Origin: Dama dama
Taxonomy: Eukaryota; Chordata; Mammalia; Artiodactyla; Cervidae
Assembly: GCF_033118175.1 (NCBI RefSeq)
Contig: NC_083698.1
Span: 74,927,001-74,991,000, forward strand
Direction of reading: 5' to 3'
Length of the DNA: 64,000 nucleotides
Below are positions 22,408-34,145 of the stretch, in pieces. The notes under the pieces are model-generated. The model did not search any database. It had not been told where the DNA came from and worked only from the letters and a program-made list of their open reading frames with translations. Both the position numbers and the translations under genes were made by a program. Every line of letters begins with the position of its first letter. Position 1 is the first letter of the stretch.

Positions 22408-23461
22408 AAAAACCTGAATAGAGGAATTTAGCATAACCATATTGGTTGTGCTGCTAGTTCAACCCTGGCCATAACTTGCCCTAGTTCACTGCTCAAAAAT
22501 CACTTATCTGTTTGAGCTCTGCAGTCAGGCTAAGTCCCCCTCATTCCACTCATCCTTGGCTTCCTCACCTCAGCAGTCTGGAGACTTCTACAAGGGATTT
22601 TAACTGCAACTCTCCTCTGAGCCCTGGCAGCCATCTTTCAGATGAATTCTCCGGCTGCATTTCATAATCTCGGTAGAATAAATGAAGTTTTTGACAGTTA
22701 ATTTATTTCCTTGATGTATTTCAGATGTCTCTTCAGACAAAGCACTGGGTTAGTCCTGTTGGTTGTCTTGAATCGGATATTAGCTGAGAACACTTCCTCA
22801 GCACCGTTATTGAGATGTGCACTAATTGTATTTGCACACACTCCAAGCTGAATGAGCCTCCAAGCTCCTAATTTTTCCACTTCATCAAACTCAATGGGTG
22901 TGCTGAGTTGCACAAATGAGACAGTTATGAACGTGCTCACAACCGCGTGGGTCTGCTTAAAATGGGCATCTCGTCCCTGTACTGGTGAATGTACGGAAAT
23001 CATCCTTTATGAGAAAAATTAAGGGAAATATGTTATGTAGACAAATGGCTTAGTCAAACACTCCCCTTTCCAGATTTTAAATGTTTTTGCACAAGTGTTT
23101 TTTATTGTTCAAGTCAGCAAGTCCTATTTCTTTCCCTATGTTCTCAACTTCTGAAGGGAGAGTCATTACCTCGCCCCCCGCCCAGGTACAGTCCTAAGCA
23201 GCTTGTAGAGTTCATCACAGATGTCCTCAAGTCAGAAAGGCTGAAAGGAAGAATCGGAAGTTGAATGGACACAAAATTCTGGGTGTAGCTGTTACCATTT
23301 CCTTTTTCCCAGACCAGGCTACCTACGGGTCAGTCTATGCAGGAAAGCTCACAGGCGTCACTGACTGTTATGGTGGTGCACCCCTGGACCACCCCGAATG
23401 CCAAGGCCACCTTCACTTCAGGGTCATCCTTGTACCAATGATTAGGGTGTGACTGGTGTGG
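22408..23461. other. Unassigned sequence with a 101-codon minus frame
   Basis: No repeat family was recognised. The minus-strand frame 22698-23003 (101 codons) overlaps no repeat I know. Its stop is at the 3' end and no domain is evident. It could be chance, a pseudogene piece or a conserved non-coding element. Confidence 0.35.
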
Positions 23462-23630
23462 TTTATTTTTTGGCTACACTGGGTCTTCCTAGCGGTACAG
23501 GCTCTCTAGTGGTGCCCAGGCTTAGTTGCCCCGAGACATGTGGAATCTTAGTTCTCCAGATGGTGATCAAACCCACATCCCCTGTACTGGAAGTCAGATT
23601 CCTAACCACTGGACCATCAGCGAAGTCCCT
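23462..23630 (-). mobile_element. CHR-type tRNA-Glu SINE, antisense
   Basis: It shows ttttttggctacactgggtc, gacatgtggaatcttagttc, gatggtgatcaaacccacatcc (B box in reverse) and ccactggaccatcagcgaagtccc. It sits at the start of a MIR. Confidence 0.87.
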
Positions 23631-23631
23631 A

Positions 23632-23820
23632 GGACTTTCGGAGTCAGACAAATAAATATTTCAGTCCACGCCCTGTTACTCTCTAATTTGGGGACATCAG
23701 CATGTCCTCCTGGGTCTCCATTTCTTTATTTGTGAAATGGGATAATAACTATTTCAAGGATTCTTTAAAGGTCATGAGTATAAGACTCTCAGGACACTTT
23801 CGATGCCTGCCACATAGAAT
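23632..23820 (+). repeat. MIR SINE
   Basis: Recognisable pieces are ggagtcagacaaataaatatttc, ctccatttctttatttgtgaaatggg, aataactatttcaagg and gatgcctgccacatagaa. It is old. Confidence 0.7.
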
Positions 23821-23989
23821 ATAAGAGTGGGACATGATTGAGCAACTGAGCACACACAGAATCTGCTCTCTAAATAGAAGCTTTATTCTTAACAACCGCT
23901 GAACAACAGATGATCCACATTGGAAACAACTGACTGTGCTGACAGAGCATACCTCTGTCTACTCCAGTCTCCGGACTATAACTACTAGT

Positions 23990-24510
23990 TTTCTATACTG
24001 TGTAACAAATGACAAAATCCTGAGTAGCTTCAAACAATCTACATGTATGCTTTCACAGTTCATATGGATCAGGAGCCTGAGAACAGATTAACTGGGTTTC
24101 CTGTCTACCCTTTTGCAGTCAAGGTATTGGCAGGGCTATGTTGTCATCTGGAGTCTCAATTAAAAACTAACCCTCTTCCCAGTTCAGTCAGGTGTTGGCA
24201 AATGTCAATTCCTTGCAACTCTAAAACCTAGGATGCTACCTTCTTACTGTCAGTCCTTTGCTGTGTGACTCTCCCTATAGGCCTTTTCACAACATTGCAA
24301 CTTTCTTCTTAAAAAGCAGCAGCAGAGAAAAAGAATGAATCTGCTAGTAAGACAGGGTTTTATTCAGTGTAGAAGTAACATCCCATCATTTTGCCACATT
24401 CTTTTGGTTAGAAGCAAGACCCACACTCAAAAAGAGGGAATCATGCAAGAGGACATCAGGAGGAGGGGATAGTGCAAGTGATCCTAAAGACCATCTGCCA
24501 CAACCAGAAA
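23990..24510 (-). mobile_element. Ancient LTR-like repeat, probably MaLR/MLT1-like
   Basis: Landmarks are tactgtgtaacaaatgacaaaatcc, gcagtcaaggtattggcaggg, ctccctataggccttttcac, acatcccatcattttgcc, ttggttagaagcaagacccac and the end accatctgccaca. These follow the order of an ancient mammalian LTR read in reverse, whose TG...CA ends I can partly see. The subfamily name is uncertain. It is a solo relic without internal genes. Confidence 0.5.
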
Positions 24511-24544
24511 AGACTTCAGGGAGTAAGAGATACAAGTAAAGCCT

Positions 24545-24612
24545 ACATCTGTCATTCTTAAAGTATGACCCTTTACCAACAGCATCAGTATCACTGGTTC
24601 CACCCCAATCCC
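24545..24612 (+). repeat. hAT-Charlie MER5/MER20-like fragment (left part)
   Basis: The stretch tctgtcattcttaaagtatgacc followed by agcatcagtatcactggttcc resembles the left end of the common TCTCAAAGT hAT repeats. A possible right part of the same element lies at 25150-25202, beyond an LTR. Confidence 0.5.
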
Positions 24613-24634
24613 ACTTTATTAGTATTTAATTGAT

Positions 24635-25010
24635 GCTGTAACAAAGTGCCACAAACTTAGCAGATTTGAAAAAACACAAATCTATAATTTGATAGTTCTC
24701 GAGGTCAAGAAGCCTGAAAAGACTCCAACTGACCTAAAATCAAGCTGTCAGCAGGGCTGCATTGCTTTCAGAGACTCAAAGGGGAGGGAAGTTTTTTCCT
24801 TGCTCTTTTGGGCTCCTAGAAGCTGCCCACAACCTTTGGATCCCAGCCACATCACTCCATCATCAAAGCCAGCAAGAGTGGGCTGAGTTCTTCTTGCATT
24901 ACACCACTCTGACCTCTTCTGCCTCCCTCTTCTACATTTAAGGATCTTTGTGATTACCTTGGGCCTACTCAGATGACTCAGGATAACTGCTTTAAGTTCA
25001 GCTCATTAGC
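24635..25010 (-). mobile_element. Ancient MLT1-like LTR, antisense
   Basis: Landmarks are gatgctgtaacaaagtgccac, ttctcgaggtcaagaagcc, ctgtcagcagggctgcattgc, gatcccagccacatcactcc and aaggatctttgtgattaccttggg. These follow the MLT1 (ERVL-MaLR) LTR in reverse order. It is a solo LTR with no coding region. Confidence 0.65.
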
Positions 25011-25149
25011 AACCTTAATTCTACCTGCAAACTTCATTTTCCATTGCCATGTAGTATGTGATGGGTATCAGGCTGCTAACAGCATCCTGGGGTCCTCATT
25101 CTTTCTACTATATATACTGAATCAAATGATGGGTTGAGGTACCTCTGGC

Positions 25150-25202
25150 TTGCTAAGCCCCCTGGATGATACTGATGTACACTCAAGTTCTAGAGTCACT
25201 GG
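25150..25202 (+). repeat. Possible hAT fragment (right part)
   Basis: The stretch ctggatgatactgatgtacactcaag followed by tctagagtcactgg resembles the right end of a MER5-type element. It may belong to the piece at 24545-24612. Confidence 0.35.
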
Positions 25203-25697
25203 TGTACATCAATAGAGTTTGAAGCAATTAATTTATAAGACACTGGTGTCAACACCTGATCACTGGCATGAGGTAGAAAAAGACTGTGATGCTTAAACTG
25301 TGTTAAAATTTATTAAGGAATCCCACAAATGTAAGCAACGAGAATGCTTTTCTGGATAGAGTTTCTGAAATTTGTCTTCTACCCACCAAAAAGTTGGGAG
25401 CAGTAAGCCCCTGCCTTCAAGGTCATCAGTATGAAGAGAGCACCAGAGCAGATGGGGTTGAGGGATGAGCCACAGCCCCTGATGTCTCTCAAAATGGTGC
25501 CAAGGAGGAAGGCAGACCTTATTATGCCATTGAGGAGGATGTGAACCATGAGTCATGGCAGGTGGAACACCCAGAACCCTTTGTAACTAGTAATAAAAGT
25601 CCACAAGCAGACAATGAGCAGATGAGTCCACAGATGTGAATAAAAACAGTATGGGCTATAAAACAGGGCCCCTAAGTACCAGGATGTTGTCTTTGAT
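25203..25697. other. Unassigned sequence
   Basis: No repeat was recognised. The minus frame 25293-25556 has no recognisable domain. Confidence 0.35.
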
Positions 25698-26757
25698 AGA
25701 AATACTCACCTTATCTCCACACCCTCTCCAGCATTTATTGCTTGTAGACTTTTGGATAGCAGCCATCCTGACTGACGTGTAATGGTACCTCATTGTGGTT
25801 TTGATTTGCATTTCTCTGATAATGAGTGATGTTGAGCATCTTTTCATGTGTTTGTTAGCCATCTGTATGTCTTCTTTGGAGAAATGTCTGTTTAGTTCTT
25901 TGGCCCATTTTTTGATTGGAGAGGGTGTGGAGAAAAGGGAACCCTCTTACACTGTTGGTGGGAATGCAAACTAGTACAGCCACTATGGAGAACGGTGTGG
26001 AGATTTCTTTAAAAACTGGAAATAGAACTGCCATATGACCCAGCAATACCACTTCTGGGCATACACACCCCCGAGGAAACCAGATCTGAAAGAGACACGT
26101 GCACCCCAATGTTCATTGCAGCACTGTTTGTAATAGCCAGGACATGGAAGCAACCTAGATGCCCATCAGCAGACGAATGGATAAGGAAGCTGTGGTACAT
26201 ATACACCATGGAATATTACTCAGCCATTAAAAAGAATTCATTTGAATCAGTTCTAATGAGATGGATGAAACTGGAGCCCATTATACAGAGTGAAGTAAGC
26301 CAGAAAGATAAAGATCATTACAGTATACTAACACATATATATGGGATTTAGAAAGATGGTAATGATAACCCTATATGCAAAACAGAAAAAGAGACACAGA
26401 TGTACAGAACAGACTTTTGGACTCTGTGGGAGAAGGCGAGGGTGGGATGTTTCGAGAGAACAGCATTGAAACATGTATATTATCTATGGTGAAACAGATC
26501 ACCAGCCCAGGTTGGGTGCATGAGACAAGTGCTCGAGCCTGGTGCACTGGAAAGAGCCAGAGGGATCGGGTAGAGAGAGAGGTGGGAGAGGGGATCGGGA
26601 TGGGGAATACATGTAGATCCATGGCTGATTCATGTCAGTGTATGACAGAAGCCACTACAATATTGTGAGGTAGTTGGCCTCCAACTAATAAAAATAAATG
26701 AAAAATAAAATAAAATAAAATTAGAAACAGAGAAAAAAAAAAGAAATACTCACCTTA
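25698..26757 (+). mobile_element. 5'-inverted (twin-primed) young L1 with 16-bp TSD
   Basis: The 16-mer agaaatactcacctta occurs perfectly at 25698-25713 and 26742-26757. Positions 25714-25919 are antisense L1 ORF2 and 25920-26741 are sense ORF2 C-terminus, 3'UTR and A-rich tail. The sense frame ends at the stop near 26351 after the conserved [10 protein letters not shown] and SQKDKDHYS blocks. About 14 bases (agagggtgtggaga) are present on both sides of the inversion junction. The structure is the classic product of twin priming during target-primed reverse transcription. The element is L1-BT-like, young and dead on arrival because it lacks its 5' end. Confidence 0.95.
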
Positions 26758-27198
26758 ACAGTACCTGGCCAAGTTGACACCAAGTATGTTTTAATAATGT
26801 TATTTGAAGAGTATGGTTCACATTGGATGCTGCACATGATTTGTTGCATATTCTAAAAGCTAAATAGCTAGGACAATAATGAATGTGCTTTTCTTATTTC
26901 CTTTCAAAGATCATGACTTTCTTACTCATTGACTCAAAGTAGTCTCTTGGTTGGGAGGATGAGAGGAAAGTTGCGGAAAGAGAGAGATTAGAATTTGTTG
27001 TAGAATTAATTCAGAATTGAGCTCCAACCCTCAAAAGATGAGATTATTCAAGATAGTCTTTCTTTCCCTTTTCACATGTCAAGGGTTAATCACAGAGGAC
27101 TCTGATCATAAATTTCTTTTTATGGAGAAAGAATTACCTATTTTCCATTAATGCCTAGTCATGATGGATTAAGGAAGAAGGAGGAGATGACTTAATTA
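26758..27198. other. Unassigned sequence
   Basis: No exon or repeat was recognised. Confidence 0.35.
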
Positions 27199-27288
27199 GT
27201 CATTCTCAAACATTAGCTACATTAGAATCACCTGGAGAGCTTGTTAAACTACAGATTCCTAGGCCCTACTCCCAAGATTCTGTGTCGG
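27199..27288 (+). repeat. hAT-Charlie MER5A-like fragment
   Basis: The sequence tcattctcaaacattagctac, tagaatcacctggagagc, ttgttaaactacagattcc and aggccctactcccaagattctg follows the MER5A consensus closely. It is a non-autonomous hAT-Charlie relic. Confidence 0.75.
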
Positions 27289-28034
27289 GAGAAGAAAGCC
27301 TGTCTCTTCTCTTCCCTGGAATATTTAGGAAGCCAGAGATAAAAAATGATGGAGTAGGGATATATGTCTCAATCTTCCTCTTTTCCAGGTTTAACCCAGA
27401 TAAGCTAAAATAAATTAGGGTGATTCAGAGGGCAGAAGGGGGAACTGCATCCCCAGATTCTTCATTCATGATTTTAGAGGGTCAGTGCTCAGTTCCCTAT
27501 GCCAACATGCTGCCTTCTAGCCCAGATAGAGTGGAACAGCAGGATCAGACAGATCAGACAGACAGATCGCCTATCGGTACCTTCAAGCTTCCCATAGCCT
27601 GAAGTGGTGGGCTGCTGGGCGTGGGACAGAATGAAGGATGCGACAGAGACTTGATGTTCCACAGCCACTGCAAGCAAAGAGGAGACCGTATCATCCATTG
27701 GGAGGAGATGAATGATGACCCCACAGAGTATCAGCTGAGCCAGAACAGCTGACCACAGTCCACCAGTTACAGACTCCAGACTAGGGTGCCAACAGGACCA
27801 GGGCCTCTGGATACGAAGAATATTGAACAGCCAACGGAAGGGGCCTCCCAAGACCATCCACCATGTATCACATAAGTCAACCCACTCCCCTGACACCCAG
27901 ATGCCCCTCAGAGAGCAGATCGAAGAGGAAGACCAGAAGATTATGAATCAAAAATCAAGGCTGAGTATTACCAAAATATATAAATGTCAAAACATCAACT
28001 TGCACTGTTTAATTAACTTTTAGACCAAAAGTGG
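27289..28034. other. Unassigned sequence with open frames on both strands
   Basis: The minus frame 27489-27896 is 135 codons long but hydrophobic and without a domain that I recognise. The plus strand has short frames only. A gacagatcagac-rich patch lies near 27545-27570. I do not call a gene. Confidence 0.3.
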
Positions 28035-28180
28035 ATTTAGTAGGAGGTGAGAGGGAGGTTCATGAGGGAGGGAACATATGGATACCTATGGTTGATTCAT
28101 GCTGATGTACAGCATAAACTAACACAATGCTATAAAGCAATTATACTCCAATTAAAAATAAAAATAAGTAAAAAATTTAA
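28035..28180 (+). mobile_element. L1 3' end, sense
   Basis: It reads gagagggaggttcatgaggg, gatacctatggttgattcatgc, cataaactaacacaatgc and aagcaattatactccaattaaa. The A-rich tail follows. Only the last ~145 bp of an L1 are present. Confidence 0.88.
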
Positions 28181-28933
28181 AAGTGACTTTATTTATAGTA
28201 AGCAAGACTTTATCACATATGTAAGTCATGGTGATGGGTGGTCACCTTGCATCAATGCCCATGGTGCATTGGTTGCTTACGGTGTTGTATTGAGAGCTCA
28301 GAAGCTTCCCGAAGGCTTGGGCGTTTGCCTTGAGTGAGAGGTCAGGTGACAGTTCCTGTGGCACAGGGTGGCCATCACTGGAATAGGCTACATTCCAGTT
28401 TTTGTGAAGCAGTGTAAGCACAAATTCACAAAGATGGGCAAAGAACCATCCTCCCTGTGGTCCTAGAAATGTGTCTTCTTTTAACAACAGAAATAAAGTG
28501 AAATATCTGACTTTGAGTCTTTAGCAATTTGGTCAAGTATCTATCAACATCACTCTGAGACTGAGGCTAAAGTCTGCAATAGATGTGGATGGAAGAGAAA
28601 GAAAGAAAATTAGTGAATTTTCAGCAAATGTATGCTGAGTACCTTCACATGTAAGACTCCATTCTACACAAAAACAAGTATGATGTAGACCTTCTCTAGT
28701 GAAGTACTGTGTTATTCTGACCAAAAATCCTTTCAAATATGTGTGGCCAATATGTTTGCTAGACAGGTTACAAGGACCAGAGAAATGAGAAAATGTCTTC
28801 TGGTGCCACTGGGATATGAATCCAAAACTCCTACGTGTACTCACCCTCCCCTCGCCCTCACCCTTAGAAAGCAGAGACCAATGATATCACAGGGGACTTC
28901 AGGAGCACTGGGTCTCCTAACCAAACGCATCAT
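28181..28933. other. Unassigned sequence
   Basis: No repeat was recognised. Minus frames 28242-28487 and 28533-28844 have no recognisable domain. Confidence 0.35.
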
Positions 28934-29168
28934 GTGGTGCTAGTAGTTTAGTCACTAAGGTGTGTCCCACTCTTGTAACCCCATGGACTGTAGCCTGCCA
29001 GGCTTCTCTGTCCATGGGATTTCCCAGGCAAGAATACTGGAGTGGGTTGCCATTTCCTGCCTCAGGGGATCTCCCTGACCCAGGGATCAAACTGATGTTT
29101 CTTACATTGCAAGTGATATCCTGTATCGTAGGAGAATTCTTTAGTGACTGAATCACCAGGGAAGCCAG
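28934..29168 (-). mobile_element. Bov-tA SINE, near full length, antisense
   Basis: It starts tggtgctagtagtttagtcac and passes ccatggactgtagcctgcc and ctggagtgggttgccatttcc. It ends in the head at gactgaatcaccagggaagcc. The head carries a short extra stretch around 29118-29135 (gatatcctgtatcgtagg). Confidence 0.9.
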
Positions 29169-30094
29169 CTTATGAAATTTCAGCAAAGCCACAGGGAGAA
29201 ACATTTTTGGCAATAATAGTAACTTTAAGGTCATTTATTTAACCTATGGGATCATCCCAATTACTCATCAAACCCCTGAGCACTAATGAGGTAGGTGTAG
29301 GGCAGATGGATAAGGATTTTCCTGCTGGTCACACCTAGTGTGAACACTGGAAAATATTTCCCATTAGCAATAGCAATCAGGCAAAAGTATGTTTCATCTA
29401 CTGGCTTTCTTCTAGTTGGGTTGTTGGGATTTTTTTTCAATATTCCCTGGGTTTCAGATCTAAAAAAAAAAAAAAAAAAAACTCCTGACATGTGTTTTTG
29501 TGAAAGAAGTAGTGCTTTCTGGAATGTGCATAGCATAATGTGTGTGGCTAAACTTTTGTTATCCAGAACCATGAATAAATTATTTTATGTCTGATTCATT
29601 CAAGAAATTCTCAGGAAATATGCTGAGGCTATTTTTTTCCTCTGAGATTCGTACAAAATCTATTACTAAATCATGTTGCAATGAATTTTAGAGATTATTT
29701 AAATAATTCTGTTAATCCCACAGTTTAATTTAAAGACATATAACACTCAAGTATATTCAAAAATTTGGTTACAAGAGATTTAGAAAAGTTATGACAATCA
29801 AGCTTCGGTCTTTCATGTATTTGGAAAAGGCTGTTCTTTCTGACTGCGTAATCCTGTTTAGTTTGGGTACATGTAATTATTTACCCATTCCAAAATATTC
29901 AGTAAATGATACATGAATATGATTTTCACAGTTAATATTAGTGCACCAGAATCTAATGATAGCAGACCATCAACTAATCAAAATTCTTGAGAGTATGATA
30001 TTTCTTCCAGTTAACTGAATTTATCGATATATTCAAACTTCAATGACAAATCTTTTTACTTTTTATCCTTGGGAAGAGTCCTTCTAAGATGCAG
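29169..30094. other. Unassigned AT-rich sequence with oligo-A
   Basis: No exon or repeat family was recognised. A run of 20 A residues lies at 29462-29481. Confidence 0.35.
29462..29481 (+). repeat. Poly(A) run of 20
   Basis: Twenty A residues in a row. I did not recognise a retroelement body immediately upstream, so its origin is unclear. Confidence 0.8.
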
Positions 30095-30168
30095 TAGTCT
30101 AACTTGCTGTGTTTACTAACACGACATTATAAAGCAACTCTACACCAATAAAAAATAATTTAAAAAAT
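30095..30168 (+). mobile_element. L1 3' terminal remnant, sense
   Basis: The stretch tttactaacacgacattataaagcaac followed by ctacaccaataaaaaataat is the end of an L1 3'UTR with its A-rich tail. Confidence 0.7.
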
Positions 30169-31429
30169 GTATTAGTCCACATTTGTAACTACAGTTTACC
30201 GAGGATTCACATTTAATATTTACAAAAGATTCGTCCTTTATGTGCCTCTTGTTATCAGTCTCAACACTAATTCTTACAGAGTATTGGCAGTTGCCATGAG
30301 CCCAGGCTATGTAATTTGCCTCTTTCTCCTTAGTAATGAAGTAGAACAAAATATCTCAATTATTTCTCCATATCTCAAATACCTCGTTAATTGGGTTTCT
30401 CTTTAATGTATTCAGCTTAGAATAGTTTTTGCAGTTTTAAAATTCCAAAATAAGGTGGGTTTTTTTGTTAACAAAAAGGACATTTTCAGGTAAAAGCAAT
30501 GTGTTGTATGAACTTTCGAAGAGGCCTGTCTGACAGGGGAGAGCCTCATTCTTTAAAGCTTTACTGCCAGGGCTAGAGTTACAGCCCGGAGAATGTGGGC
30601 CTCAGACAAGGGCAGGTGTTTCCATTCTTTTCAGATGCTTATCTTAACATGGAGTAAAGTTGAGTCTATAAAACAGGGGTGGGAATTTCACTGGGGAAGA
30701 TTCAGCCTGGACCATAAAATTGCCCCCAGCCCTGTGTCTGCCCTGCCTGCTTGGGATTCCTCTAAAGAACCTCCTAGAAGCTCAGCCAAGGACCTTAGAC
30801 TCCCTGGTCTGTGCGTGTGCACGCGCCTATGTTTAAACATATGCATTTTTAATTTATTCTAATGGATTTAACATCATGAAGAATTATAAACACCTATTTT
30901 AGGCTTTCAACTTTACTATCAGAGGCTAAAGAGATTTGAAAGCAGTTACCAGTTAGTCCTTGTACTCAGAGACATTAGAGTCTTTTAAATCAAAGAAAGT
31001 GGGTAAAGTAAACTCCATAAGGAATGTATAACCACTGGAACTGTGTCTCTAGGAGAAATATTCATAGATTTATAGAAACCAAGGACAGGAGATTTGCTCA
31101 CCAGCTCTCTAGCTGACAAAGAAAAGTAATATTTTGAAATGCACATTGGAGCACGTAACTGCCTAGTATAAGATTTTCTGGGGCCCCTTCTTCATTTCAG
31201 ATTAATTTTGGATTCTACAAAGCTCTGAGGATTCCTCTGTGCATCCTCGAGACTATTTTGTTCCCAACCCCAATAGCATTGGCTTTTAAAAAAAATTCTC
31301 ATCAAAGTACAAGATTTCCCCCCACTTTGGAACCCTCTCAAATGCCTTTCACAGTAGTGGCCCTGCCCTATTTGCCTTGCTAACTTCAATCAGCTCTCAC
31401 ATAAAATGTCACCCTCCGCTTCTAAAATC
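30169..31429. other. Unassigned sequence
   Basis: No exon or clear repeat was recognised in 1.26 kb. Frames such as 30593-30862 have no domain. Confidence 0.35.
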
Positions 31430-31556
31430 TGTCCATTATGTGGCCAATTTTATTCTTAAACTATCTCTTCATTATACATCTCAGAATTTGTGTCTAAATG
31501 TATGTATCCTATTGGTTCTGTTTATCTGGAGAGCCATGACTAACACAGTCACTGTT
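31430..31556 (+). repeat. Possible ancient LTR end
   Basis: The stretch atcctattggttctgtttatctgg followed by agagccatgactaacaca resembles the 3' end of an old mammalian repeat with the core GGTTCTGTTTCTCTGGAGAACC. The family is not certain. Confidence 0.35.
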
Positions 31557-31609
31557 GGGAGGACAGTGGACCAACAGGCCGCCAACCCATGTGTTAGTTC
31601 TCCTTGGGT

Positions 31610-31725
31610 CAGAGGTCGGGACTAGATCTCAATGTCGTCATCCACAAATGGGGAGTGTAATACCAAATACCATACCACACTTAGAGGGTTATCAGTGAGA
31701 TCGTGTAAAGCTCAAGCATGATGCC
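31610..31725 (+). repeat. MIR fragment
   Basis: The stretch ctcaatgtcgtcatccacaaatgggg, gggttatcagtgagatcgtg and taaagctcaagcatgatgcc follows the right half of the MIR consensus. It is strongly diverged. Confidence 0.5.
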
Positions 31726-31773
31726 AGTATAAACTATTCTTCTTTGGTGGGCAACTTCTTTATGCCACTTGGT

Positions 31774-31923
31774 ATTCAAAAACTTTGGAGGAAGAAATGG
31801 CAACCCTCTCCAGTATTCTTGCCTGGGAAAGCCCATGGACAGAGGAACCCGGCGGGCTCTAGTCCGTAGGGTCATAAAGAGTCGGACACAACTGAGCTAG
31901 CACACACGCACACATTCAAAAAC
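31774..31923 (+). mobile_element. 5'-truncated Bov-tA SINE with 10-bp TSD
   Basis: The direct repeat attcaaaaac lies at 31774-31783 and 31914-31923. The body 31784-31913 begins at the headless point (ggaggaagaaatggcaacc) and ends with gagtcggacacaactgagc and a cacaca tail. Confidence 0.9.
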
Positions 31924-33504
31924 GAGTGTTCTGATAACACTTATTTTTTCTAACTGCATATATTCTACTTAATTTGAATGTTTTATACTTCATATATGGT
32001 ACTGGGGCACTTTTCACCTTTTTCGAATTTTCTGTGTAAATCTAAATAAAAATAGATGCTTTATCTGTAGTATTAATCATTACAATCTTTTGAACTTGAA
32101 CCAGGACAGCTGAGGTACATTTTCAGTAAAGTATGTTTATTTTCTCAGTATCTTTTTATACAAGCTTATTATTACTATTATGATTATTGATAATAAGAGT
32201 AGTTTTCTTTTTTTAAAATGGCAAAATATGGATGGAACCTTGGGCAGAATTTTCAAGGAAAATATGTTGCTGTTAGTCACATCTGAAATAAATTAAAGTT
32301 TAAAAGTCTGTATTATCCCGCATAGGTCATAGAGAACATGCATAATTTCCCAGGAGGATGGGGAAGGATGAGGGTATTGGCCTAAAACGCCTTGTTTTCT
32401 AGATGTCATTTGATATGTTTTCATTGGAGTTTATAGTCAGTCTCTCGTCTCTCATATCACCAGTCACGCTGTGTACTCTTTTGCATCTTTTTTTTTTTTT
32501 TTTGCATTTAACCTATATCACTGTAACATGAGATATTTGAAACAGGATGCTTTAGGTTGTCTTTAACTCTTTGTATCACTTATCATCATGACTAGACATT
32601 TGATCAATTAATGTAAAAGTTTTAGAAAAGTACTTTCTGTACTTCTGCTCTAGTGTATAGGATCCTTGATGCTAGGATACATCACACTCCTATTGGGCTA
32701 TTCACGATTTATTACCTTGACTTCTATTTAAAAAATGCTAGGTTCACTTTTAAGGAATATCACTTATAAAGTAATTATGTGTCCCCCAAAGTAGAAATCT
32801 GTTGTTAAGTTATTATTGGCATCTTTGTCATTATTTAGTAATCATTTTAGGAAAGAACATGCCATTTCTGAGGAGTCCATAATCCCCAAATAATAATCAT
32901 AGCAACCGCCATAATAATGAGCAATAGAATCATCATTCATTAAAACAGTGATTCATAATCTAAACGATTATCATATTATATTTAATTATGATGGCAGTGG
33001 TGAAAATTACTATTTCCAGCTATTGAGTATACAAGCAATTTCAGAACTCAAGGGAATAAAATGAAAACAAAAAATTTGATGAAACTTTTTTCTTAAAAAT
33101 AAACTAAAGATTCAAATATTTTAAATTTAAGTCATTTTAACTGATTCTTATGGAGAGATATGTGTGTCTTCAAGTTGTTTAAAGCCTCTTATTTTCTGTA
33201 AATCTAAGTAAAATGTCCCTCTCAAATTTCCACCAAAACAAAACCATTTCTGTTCAATTCTAAACTAAATACAATCAGGATCAATCCTGATGGAGGCAAT
33301 GCTTAATTTTTGAAAGTCATGGTGATTGTTTTTGATTAAGTTGGTCCAGGCATTCTAGGAAGCATGGCATAGTGATGTGACCACTGCACAAGGAGAAAGG
33401 AAAGTGGGCTTCTTGGCTTCTTGTAGCTCTTGCATCCTCTCTGATGGCAACATCTCTAGATAGTCTTGTCTGAAAAGAAAACAAAGGAGAATGTTTTACC
33501 CTCT
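31924..33504. other. Unassigned AT-rich sequence
   Basis: No exon or repeat family was recognised. A run of about 16 T residues lies at 32488-32503. Confidence 0.35.
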
Positions 33505-34145
33505 GGGATGCTATGAGTCTTAAACAGGATGCAAAAACCATAACCATAAAGGAAAACATTGACAAGAGGTTTGACTATGTGAAACTTTAAATTTCATAAC
33601 AGAGAAAACATAAATTAGCCAAAAGACCATTTTTTAAAAATTAATTAATTTATTTTAATTGGAGGCTAATTACTTTACAATATTGTAGTGGGGTTTGCCA
33701 TACATTGACGTGAATCAGTCATGGGTGTACATGTGTCCCCCATCCTGAACCCCCTTCCACTTCCCTCCCCATCCCATCCCTCAGGGTTGTCCCAGTACAC
33801 TGGCTTTGAGTGCCCTGTTTCATGCATTGAATTTGGACTGGTGCTCTATTTCACATATGGTAACATACATGTTTCAATGCTATTCTCTCAGATCATCCTA
33901 CCCTTGCCTTTTCCCACAGAGTCCAAAAGTCAGTTCTTTATATCTGTGTCTCTTGTGCTGTCTTGCATATCGGGTCATCGCTACCATCTTTCTAAATTCC
34001 ATATATATGCATTAATATACTGTATTGGTGTTTTTCTTTCTGACTTACTTCACTCTGTATAATAGGCTCCAGTTTCATCCACCTCATTAGAACTGATTCA
34101 AATGTGTTCTTTTTAATACTTGAGTAATATTCTATTGCATATATG

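Noticed and set aside
27489..27896. 135-codon minus-strand hydrophobic frame
   Set aside because: No signal, domain or gene context was seen. The length is possible by chance in this composition.
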